Below are positions 1 through 6,196 of a stretch of 24,175 nt of DNA, piece after piece. The stretch comes from Actinomycetes bacterium (GTDB lineage Bacteria > Actinomycetota > Acidimicrobiia > Acidimicrobiales > Palsa-688). The notes under the pieces were generated by a model. That model was not told the DNA's origin, did not search any database, and saw only the letters and a program-made list of their open reading frames with translations. The translations under genes and the position numbers were made by a program. Position 1 is the first letter of the stretch; each line of letters starts with the position of its first letter. Location of the stretch: contig JAKAXG010000008.1 of NCBI GenBank assembly GCA_021827225.1, positions 1 to 24,175 on the forward strand, read 5' to 3'.

Positions 1-79
1 GGGGGCAACGCCGTGTCGGTCCCGAGCCGGCGGCGCTACGGTACGGCGGACCGATGTGCGCGTGGAAAGGACGGCTGGC

Positions 80-1363
80 ATGGCTTGGGACTTCTCGACC
101 GAACCTGAGTTCCAGAAGAAGCTCGACTGGGTCGAGGAGTTCTGCCGGGAGGAGATCGAACCGCTCGACCACGTGTTCCCCTACGCGGTGCGCTCCAAGG
201 AACCGAAGATCAGGGCCCTGGTCAAGTCGTTGCAGGACCAGATCAAAGATCAGGGCCTGTGGGCCATATTCCTCGACCAGGAGTTGGGCGGACCCGGCTA
301 CGGCCAGCTCAAGCTGGGCCTGCTGAACGAGATCATCGGCAGGTACCCCTCGGCGCCGCAGATGTTCGGGGCGGCGGCGCCCGACACCGGCAACATGGAG
401 CTGCTCGCCGCCTACGGCACAGAGGAGCAGAAGGAACGCTGGTTGAAGCCGATGCTGAACCAGGAGATGTGGTCGGCCTACTCCATGACCGAACCGCAGG
501 GCGGCTCCGACCCCAACCTGTTCCGCACCCATGCCGTACGCGACGGCGAGGAGTGGGTGATCAACGGCGAGAAGTGGTTCACCAGCGCCGGCCGGGTGGC
601 GGACATCCTCTTCGTGATGTGCACCAACGGGATGTTCATCGTCCCCAGGGAGACGCCGGGCGTGGAGATCATGCCCGAGCCCCGCAACCACAACCACATC
701 ATCTACCGGGACGTGCGCGTCCCTCTCGACCACCTGCTGGGCCCGGAGGACGGCGCCAAGGTGCTGGCCCAGCGCCGGCTCGGCGGGGGCCGCATCCACC
801 ATGCCATGCGGACCATCGCCCAGTGCAAGCTGGCTTTCGACATGATGTGCGAGCGGGCCCTGAGCCGGGAGTCGCACGGCAAGATCATCGCCGAACACCA
901 GATGGTGCAGGAGAAGATCGCCGATTCCTACGCCGCCATACGCATGCTCCGGCTGCTCGTGCTGGAGACCGCCTGGAAGATCGACAACTCCAGCACCCAG
1001 GCCACCAGGACCGACATCGCCGCCGTCAAGTACTCCATGGCCAAGGTGCTGCGGGAGGTGTCGTTCAATGCCCTCCACATCCTGGGCTCTCTCGGGACCA
1101 CCGACCTGACTCCCCTGCAGGCCATGTACGCGGCGGCCCCGACGATGGGCATCGCCGACGGCGTGGACGAGGTGCACAAGGCGACCGTCGCCCGCAACGT
1201 CTTGAAGGACTACCGGCCCCACGAGGGGTACTGGCCGACCGAGTACCTGCCCGCCAAGCGGGAGAAGGCCCGGGCCAAGTTCGAGCCCCTCTTCGAGAAG
1301 GACCCCGAGCTGCGCACGCTGGCCGACGGTTACGCCCGCTACATGGCGTCCCGCCGGCGGTGA
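80..1363 (+). CDS. Acyl-CoA dehydrogenase family flavoprotein
   Basis: Predicted FAD-dependent acyl-CoA dehydrogenase of 427 residues, which would desaturate an acyl-CoA thioester at the alpha-beta position in the cytoplasm. The family signature YSMTEPQGGSDPN is at about residues 134-146, INGEKWFTSAG follows at 161-171, and GIADGVDEVHKA lies near the C-terminus, as in the long ACAD10/11-type enzymes. I chose the ATG at 80 because a GGAAAGG ribosome site lies 9 bases upstream; the in-frame GTG at 56 would add eight residues and has no such site. The stop overlaps the GTG of the next gene by 4 bases, so the thioredoxin-fusion and UGSC selenoprotein genes downstream are probably translationally coupled to it. 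Family assignment is firm; the substrate cannot be read from sequence. Confidence 0.93.
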   Translation: MAWDFSTEPEFQKKLDWVEEFCREEIEPLDHVFPYAVRSKEPKIRALVKSLQDQIKDQGLWAIFLDQELGGPGYGQLKLGLLNEIIGRYPSAPQMFGAAAPDTGNMELLAAYGTEEQKERWLKPMLNQEMWSAYSMTEPQGGSDPNLFRTHAVRDGEEWVINGEKWFTSAGRVADILFVMCTNGMFIVPRETPGVEIMPEPRNHNHIIYRDVRVPLDHLLGPEDGAKVLAQRRLGGGRIHHAMRTIAQCKLAFDMMCERALSRESHGKIIAEHQMVQEKIADSYAAIRMLRLLVLETAWKIDNSSTQATRTDIAAVKYSMAKVLREVSFNALHILGSLGTTDLTPLQAMYAAAPTMGIADGVDEVHKATVARNVLKDYRPHEGYWPTEYLPAKREKARAKFEPLFEKDPELRTLADGYARYMASRRR

Positions 1364-2823
1364 CCGGGAACGGGCCGGCGGCCGGCCGCGCTCCGGCTCT
1401 GGCCGACGGGCTCGTGGCGGTGGTGAAACGGGAGTGCCCCACCTGCCTGCTGGTGGCCCCGGTACTGGCCGAACTGGCGGCGAGCGTGCCGCTCACCGTC
1501 ATCACCCAGGACGACCCCACCTTCCCCGAGGGGGTCGGAGCGGTGGTCGACGACTCTGACCTCGAGTGGTCGTGGCGGCTGGGCATCGAGACGGTGCCCA
1601 CGCTGCTCGCCGTCGAAGGAGGCCGGGAGACGTCCCGGACGGTCGGCTGGGACCGGGCCCGCTGGGAAGCCGTGGCCGGTGTCAGCGGGCTGGCCCCGGG
1701 ACTGCCTCCCTACCGGCCCGGCTGTGGGTCGCGCACCCTCGATCCCGGGGTGGCCGAGGCCCTCGACGTGCGCCACCGCGGCGGGATCATGAGATCCCGA
1801 CGGGTGGCCATCGCCGCCCTGGAGGACGAGTTCGAAGCGATGTGGGACCGGGGGTGGACCGACGGACTGCCGGTCGTGCCGCCGACCGAGTCGCGGGTGC
1901 TGGCCATGCTCGACGGCACCACCCGCGACCCGTCCGAGGTGGTGGCGGTCGTCCCCCCGAACCTGGTCCCCGTCACCGTCGAGAAGGTGGCGGTGAACGC
2001 GGTCATGGCCGGCTGCCGCCCCGAGTACCTGCCGGTGGTGCTCGCCGCGCTCGAGGCCGCCTGCACCGACGAGTTCAACCTGCACGGGGTGCTCGCCACC
2101 ACCTGGTCGGTCGGGCCGGTGATCGTGGTCAACGGGCCGGTCGCCCGGGCCATCGGCATGAACAGCGGGATCAACGTCCTCGGCCAGGGCAACCGGGCCA
2201 ACTCGACCATCGGCCGGGCGGTGCAGCTGGTGGTGCGCAACGTCGGCGGCGGTCGCCCGGGCGGGGTCGACCGGGCCACGCTGGGCAACCCCGGCAAGCT
2301 GGGGTGGTGCTTCGCCGAGGACGAGTCGGGCTCCCCGTGGGAGTCCCTGGCGGCCGAGCGGGGCGCGACGGCCGGCGCCTCGGCGGTGACCGTGTTCGCC
2401 GGCGGGGGCCTGCACTCGGTCGCGGATCAGTCGTCGCGCACGCCGGAGTCGCTGGCCCGCAGCTTCGCGGTGGCCCTGCGCGGGGTCGGCCATCCGAAGC
2501 TGCCGCTGGGTTTCGACGCCCTGCTGGTCGTCTCCCCGGACCACGGCCGGGTGTTCCGGGACGCGGGCTGGTCCAAGACCCGACTGCGCTCGCAGCTCGA
2601 CGAGCTCCTGCGCCTGCCCGGATCGGAGCTGGTGGCCGGGGCGGGCGGGATCGAGGCCGGTATCCCGGCGCGCCTCGCCGACCGGGCGTTCCCGAAGTTC
2701 AGGGACGGGGGGCTGCTGATCAGCTACGCCGGCGGAGGCGCGGGCCTGTTCTCCGGGGTGATCGAGGGCTGGGCGGGAGGCGCGGTTGGTAGCGTTCCGG
2801 TGACACGGGAGGTCACAGCATGA
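1360..2823 (+). CDS. Thioredoxin-like domain fused to a conserved domain of unknown function (UGSC partner)
   Basis: A 487-residue protein starting at a GTG that overlaps the preceding stop by 4 bases. Residues about 15-110 look like a thioredoxin fold: a strand (GLVAVVKRE), the active site C26-P-T-C29, then a likely cis-proline in GIETVPTLL (P79). From about residue 145 a second domain begins with DGLPVVPPT and carries conserved-looking blocks such as GINVLGQGNRANSTIGRA and LGNPGKLGWCFAEDESGSPW, plus a Gly-rich C-terminus. I do not know a biochemical function for this second domain; from memory it occurs beside UGSC-type proteins. An internal ATG at 1789 has no ribosome site, so I keep one fused protein. 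Its stop overlaps the start of the selenoprotein gene (ATGA). It may be the thiol-disulfide partner that reduces the selenoprotein; this is inferred from context only. Confidence 0.8.
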   Translation: MTGNGPAAGRAPALADGLVAVVKRECPTCLLVAPVLAELAASVPLTVITQDDPTFPEGVGAVVDDSDLEWSWRLGIETVPTLLAVEGGRETSRTVGWDRARWEAVAGVSGLAPGLPPYRPGCGSRTLDPGVAEALDVRHRGGIMRSRRVAIAALEDEFEAMWDRGWTDGLPVVPPTESRVLAMLDGTTRDPSEVVAVVPPNLVPVTVEKVAVNAVMAGCRPEYLPVVLAALEAACTDEFNLHGVLATTWSVGPVIVVNGPVARAIGMNSGINVLGQGNRANSTIGRAVQLVVRNVGGGRPGGVDRATLGNPGKLGWCFAEDESGSPWESLAAERGATAGASAVTVFAGGGLHSVADQSSRTPESLARSFAVALRGVGHPKLPLGFDALLVVSPDHGRVFRDAGWSKTRLRSQLDELLRLPGSELVAGAGGIEAGIPARLADRAFPKFRDGGLLISYAGGGAGLFSGVIEGWAGGAVGSVPVTREVTA

Positions 2824-3383
2824 TCACAGGAGCACCTGAGGCCGTCGCAGCCCCGCCGGGGCGGATGACGGTGCTGGACCCGACCGCCGAGCTGACCCCC
2901 GCCGGCCGGCCCCGCCAGGCCCGGCCCGAACGGCTCGACGGCCTGACCATCGGCCTGCTCGACATCTCCAAACCCCGCGGCGACGTCTTCCTGGACCGGC
3001 TGGAGCAGCGGCTGCGCGAGCGCGGTTGGAGGGTCAACCGCTACGCCAAGCCCACCTTCACCAAGCCGGCTCCCATCGACCTGCGCCAGGAGATCGCCAT
3101 GCACTGCGACGTGGTGATCGAAGCGCTGGCCGATTGAGGCAGCTGCACGTCGTGCAGTGTGCACGACATCGCTGATCTGGAGGCCAGGGGCGTCGCCGGG
3201 GTGTTCGTCGCCTCGAGGGAGTTCGCTTCGGGCGCCGCCGCCCAGTCCGACGCGCTCGGTTTCCCGGCCGCCGTGGTCTTCGTCGACCATCCGATCCAGG
3301 ACCGCACCGACGACGAGATGAGAGCCCTGGCCGACGCCGCCCTCCCCCAGCTGATCGCCGAGCTCACCGCTCCCGGGGGCTGA
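2820..3383 (+). CDS. UGSC-family selenoprotein (in-frame TGA at 3135-3137 read as selenocysteine)
   Basis: Read through a single TGA, this gene gives a 187-residue protein with Sec106 in the motif A-D-U-G-S-C-T-S-C. The UGSC motif defines a known family in which homologues have either Sec or Cys at the first position. Downstream of the TGA the frame stays open for 81 codons and keeps protein-like composition (VHDIADLEARGVAGVFVAS, then FPAAVVFVDHPIQ), so the TGA is unlikely to be a real stop. The start ATG overlaps the upstream stop and has GGGAGG at a 7-base spacing. U106, C109 and C112 could form a redox centre. A hairpin of bacterial SECIS type begins 11 bases after the TGA. Without recoding, callers would report a 105-residue protein and a separate 74-residue one. 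Function in the cell is unknown; a thiol or peroxide redox role is plausible. Confidence 0.9.
3138..3167 (+). promoter_or_regulatory. Putative bacterial SECIS element
   Basis: Immediately after the TGA, bases 3149-3156 pair with 3160-3167 (GTCGTGCA with TGCACGAC), a perfect 8-bp stem closing a GTG loop. With the top pair open it is a 7-bp stem with an AGUGU loop. The loop lies about 18-19 bases from the TGA, within the range for bacterial SECIS elements inside coding sequence. As I recall it, the E. coli fdhF element has a similar layout: a stem ending in UGC, a loop beginning AGG, then GCAC. SelB binding is inferred. A competing hairpin (3143-3147 with 3153-3157) can form instead. Confidence 0.7.
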
Positions 3384-3387
3384 CCCA

Positions 3388-3405
3388 CAAACGATCGATT
3401 GTTTG
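3388..3405. promoter_or_regulatory. Near-perfect 18-bp palindrome, probable operator
   Basis: The site reads CAAAC-G-ATCGAT-T-GTTTG. Every base pairs with its mirror except one position (G against T). It sits 4 bases after the selenoprotein stop and ends 10 bases before a -35 box, so a dimeric repressor or activator bound here would control the HpaB-like genes. The regulator is not obvious in the window; TetR-type sites have this general size. The stretch is AT-rich compared with its surroundings, as operators often are. Confidence 0.6.
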
Positions 3406-3415
3406 GGAAAAATCC

Positions 3416-3444
3416 TTGACGGCCCCCTGGGCCGGCTCGATACT
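3416..3444 (+). promoter_or_regulatory. Promoter for the HpaB-like pair, apparently leaderless
   Basis: A -35 box TTGACG (3416-3421), a 17-base spacer and a -10 box GATACT (3439-3444). The predicted transcript start falls at or next to the ATG at 3452, seven bases past the -10 box, with no Shine-Dalgarno sequence. This supports a leaderless mRNA and argues against the upstream TTG at 3416, which is part of the -35 box. Confidence 0.65.
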
Positions 3445-3451
3445 GATGGCC

Positions 3452-4864
3452 ATGGTCATGATGACTGGCAGTCAGTACAGGCACAGCCTGGTCGACGGCC
3501 GCCGCTCCTACATAGACGGCGAGCTGGTGCCGGACCCGTCCAAGCATCCGATGCTGAAGGGTTCGGTCGACATGGTGGCCCAGACATACGACCGCTTCTA
3601 CTCCGACGACCCGGATGCCTACCATCCCATGTACCTGATCCCCAGGTCGAGGGAGGACCTGGAGTTCCGCATGGAGGCCATGGCCCGGAGCGACATGACG
3701 GCCGGCACGACGTCGTCGTGCATGGCCCTGGTCGAGGTGGCGCCCGAACTCGCCAAGCTCAAGCCCGAGTACCGGGAACGGGTCTACGAGTTCATCGACC
3801 ACTGCCGGGTCAACGACATCCGCTGCTCCGAGGCCATCACCGACGCCAAGGGCGATCGCATGAAGCGCCCGTCGCGCCAGTTCGACCCCGATGTCTACGT
3901 GCACGTGGTCGACCGGCAGCGGGACGGCATCGTGATCTCCGGAGCCAAGCTGCACATCTCAGCAGCCCCGCTGTGCCACGAGCAGGTGGTCCTGCCCACC
4001 AAGGCCATGAAGCCGGGAGAGGAGGACTACGCGGTCGCCTGCGCGGTCCCGTCGAACGCCGAGGGACTCCACATCGTCAACACGACCAACGCTCCCCGAA
4101 CCGAGGACCAGCGCCACTACCCGTTGAGCAGCCGCCGCAGCTGCCCGGACGGGCTGCTCATCTTCGACAACGTGTTCGTGCCCAACGAGCGGGTCTTCCT
4201 GGACGGGGAAACTTCCCACGCCCAGCTTCTGGCCCATGCCCTGGGCCTCTGGGAGCGCTCGAGCGGTATCGCCCACGTCGGTGACAGCGCCGACCGTCTG
4301 GTGGGCCTGGCCAACCTGCTGGTCGACGCCAACGGTGCCAGTGACCGCAAGGACACCCGGGACCTACTGGCCGAGATGGCCATCTACGCCACCATGTGCC
4401 GGGCGGGATGGGAAGCGGCAGTCAAGAACGCCACCACCAACGCCGACGGCACCATCTCCCCGGCGTCGCTGTACGTGAGCGCCACCAAGTACTACAACCA
4501 CGAGTTGCGCCAGCGGATGGTGGACATACTCCACGACCTGGCAGGCCCGCTGCTGGTCAACTGCCCGACCGTCGGCGACTACGAGAACGACGAGATCGGA
4601 GCCGAAGTGGCCGAGCACCTGGCCGGTTCCAGCGGCTGGTCGGCGGAGGACCGCATGAAGCTCCTCCACTATCTCCGTGACATCACAGCCGACACGTACG
4701 GGGGCTGGTCCCAGGTCGCCGGGCCTCTGTCGGGCGGGGGCCAGTTCGCCCAGCGACTGGTGGCCCTGCGCAACTACGACCTGATGGGCGCCACCCGCAA
4801 GGCCCGCCAGACCGTCGGCCTCGACCCGGAGCCCGAGGGCGGCGTGCTCCACGGGGCGTTCTGA
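3452..4864 (+). CDS. HpaB / 4-hydroxybutyryl-CoA dehydratase superfamily flavoprotein 1
   Basis: A 470-residue protein of the 4-hydroxyphenylacetate 3-hydroxylase (large component) family, whose members bind FAD or FADH2 in an acyl-CoA-dehydrogenase-like fold. The blocks EAITDAKGDR, DGIVISGAKLHIS, FDNVFVPNERVFLDGE and EMAIYATMCRAGWEAA resemble 4-hydroxybutyryl-CoA dehydratase (AbfD) as I remember it. The His and Cys that hold the AbfD iron-sulfur cluster are not evident: that segment reads LGLWERSSGIAHVGD, and only one Cys (SSCMAL) is present in the early part. It is therefore more likely a reduced-flavin monooxygenase or another flavoenzyme than a dehydratase. I take the ATG at 3452 because it is seven bases after the -10 box. 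It ends with a TGATG overlap onto its paralogue. The substrate is unknown. Confidence 0.85.
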   Translation: MVMMTGSQYRHSLVDGRRSYIDGELVPDPSKHPMLKGSVDMVAQTYDRFYSDDPDAYHPMYLIPRSREDLEFRMEAMARSDMTAGTTSSCMALVEVAPELAKLKPEYRERVYEFIDHCRVNDIRCSEAITDAKGDRMKRPSRQFDPDVYVHVVDRQRDGIVISGAKLHISAAPLCHEQVVLPTKAMKPGEEDYAVACAVPSNAEGLHIVNTTNAPRTEDQRHYPLSSRRSCPDGLLIFDNVFVPNERVFLDGETSHAQLLAHALGLWERSSGIAHVGDSADRLVGLANLLVDANGASDRKDTRDLLAEMAIYATMCRAGWEAAVKNATTNADGTISPASLYVSATKYYNHELRQRMVDILHDLAGPLLVNCPTVGDYENDEIGAEVAEHLAGSSGWSAEDRMKLLHYLRDITADTYGGWSQVAGPLSGGGQFAQRLVALRNYDLMGATRKARQTVGLDPEPEGGVLHGAF

Positions 4865-6162
4865 TGATCACCGGCCGCGACTACATCCAATCCCTGCGCG
4901 ACGGCCGCCGGGTGTGGCTCGACGGCGGCCGGGTAGGCGACGTCACCGACCATGTACTCCTGCGCAAGTCGGTGGACTGGCTGGCGTCCACCTACGACCG
5001 CTACGAGGGTCGGCCCAACCCCGCGTTCGCGGCGCCGACGACAGCGGCCGAGCTGCGCGACCAGATCGAGCACCTGGTCACCGGTGACCGCTCGATGATC
5101 TCGACGGCGAGTTGCACGACGGCGCTCAGGGCCCACCCCCACCCCGCCTACCGCGAGCGGGCGGGGGCGCAGATCGACGATGCGGTCCGCAGGGACATCC
5201 GTTGGACCTCGGCCTGCGAGGACACCGCCAAGCGGGTCCGGGTGGTGGGTCGCGGGCCGGACGGCATCGTCGTGTCGGGCGGCAAGCACCACGTGCTGGG
5301 GGCGGCCGTGGTCCACGAGCTGCTGGTGCTGCCGGCCGGGCCGGTGGACGACCCCAAGGAGGCGGTGGCCTTCACGGTGCCCGTGCACAGCCCCGGTGTG
5401 CGGATGGTGGCCAGCACTCCCGCGCCCAGGGCGGCCGACGACCGGCACTACCCGCTGAGCCGGCGCCAGACCATCTCAGAGGCGATGGTCATCTTCGATG
5501 ACGTGCTCATACCGCACGACCGCGTCCTGCTGGACGGGGAGGTGGAGGCTGCAAGCTCGCTCCGGGCCACCCTCGACGAGACCGAGCTGACCGCCGCCGT
5601 CGCCGCCCAGGCCGACCGGGCCGAGCTGCTCCTCGGTCTGGCCCAGAGCATCGCCGAGATGAACGGGACCCGTGCGGTAGCCCATATCCGGGACAAATTG
5701 GCCGCCATCGCGGTGTACGCCAAGATGTGCCGGGCGGGCTGGGAGGCGGCTATCACCGGGACCACTCCTGACGAGAGCGGTCAACTACGGGCGGATCTCT
5801 CTTACCTGTACGCCACCAAGTCCTACGGCACCCGGTCCTACAGCGACATGACCTACTTCCTGCACGACATAGCCGGCGGGGCGGTCATCACCGCCCCGAC
5901 CATCGCCGACCTGGACAACCCCCTGATCGGCGACTTCTGTCGGAAGTACATGCGCACCGGGGAGAACGTGAGCGGCGAGGAGCGGATCCGCATCTTCCAC
6001 GCCATCCGGGACCTCACGGCGGACACGTTCGGAGGATGGGACAAGGTGACCGGTCAGGCCGTCGGGGGCAACATGCACGCCCAGCGCCTGGCCGCCCTGG
6101 AGCTGAGCGACCTGGCGGCGGCCCGGAACCGGGCCCGGGCGGAGGCCGGGATCACCAACTGA
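4864..6162 (+). CDS. HpaB / 4-hydroxybutyryl-CoA dehydratase superfamily flavoprotein 2
   Basis: A 432-residue paralogue of the preceding gene, in a 1-base overlap with it and surely co-transcribed. It shares the opening pattern (SLRDGRRVWLDGG, then LRKSVDWLASTYDRY), the block DRHYPLSRRQ, FDDVLIPHDRVLLDGE, YAKMCRAGWEAAI, and DLTADTFGGWDKVTGQ near the end. It is about 40 residues shorter: after DIRWTSACED it lacks most of the segment that holds the TDAKGDR motif in the partner. The AbfD iron-sulfur ligands are again not evident. Two possibilities are a heteromer in which only one subunit is catalytic, or two enzymes for successive steps. The genes end convergently with the CoA-transferase gene, 34 bases away. 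Confidence 0.85.
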   Translation: MITGRDYIQSLRDGRRVWLDGGRVGDVTDHVLLRKSVDWLASTYDRYEGRPNPAFAAPTTAAELRDQIEHLVTGDRSMISTASCTTALRAHPHPAYRERAGAQIDDAVRRDIRWTSACEDTAKRVRVVGRGPDGIVVSGGKHHVLGAAVVHELLVLPAGPVDDPKEAVAFTVPVHSPGVRMVASTPAPRAADDRHYPLSRRQTISEAMVIFDDVLIPHDRVLLDGEVEAASSLRATLDETELTAAVAAQADRAELLLGLAQSIAEMNGTRAVAHIRDKLAAIAVYAKMCRAGWEAAITGTTPDESGQLRADLSYLYATKSYGTRSYSDMTYFLHDIAGGAVITAPTIADLDNPLIGDFCRKYMRTGENVSGEERIRIFHAIRDLTADTFGGWDKVTGQAVGGNMHAQRLAALELSDLAAARNRARAEAGITN

Positions 6163-6196
6163 TGGGCCGCCGCCCGTCGGCGGTCGTCGAACCGGC

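Noticed and set aside
54..326. 90-codon frame starting at ATG 54
   Set aside because: Out of frame with the acyl-CoA dehydrogenase, Arg/Ser-rich, a shadow of that gene.
1339..2544. Long open frame on the minus strand (401 codons)
   Set aside because: Antisense to the thioredoxin-fusion gene; composition is Arg/Gly/His/Pro-rich as expected for a shadow in GC-rich DNA, and no motif is seen.
3416..3451. TTG 3416 or ATG 3446 as start of the first HpaB-like gene
   Set aside because: TTG 3416 is the -35 box itself and ATG 3446 lies upstream of the expected transcript start; ATG 3452 fits the leaderless pattern.
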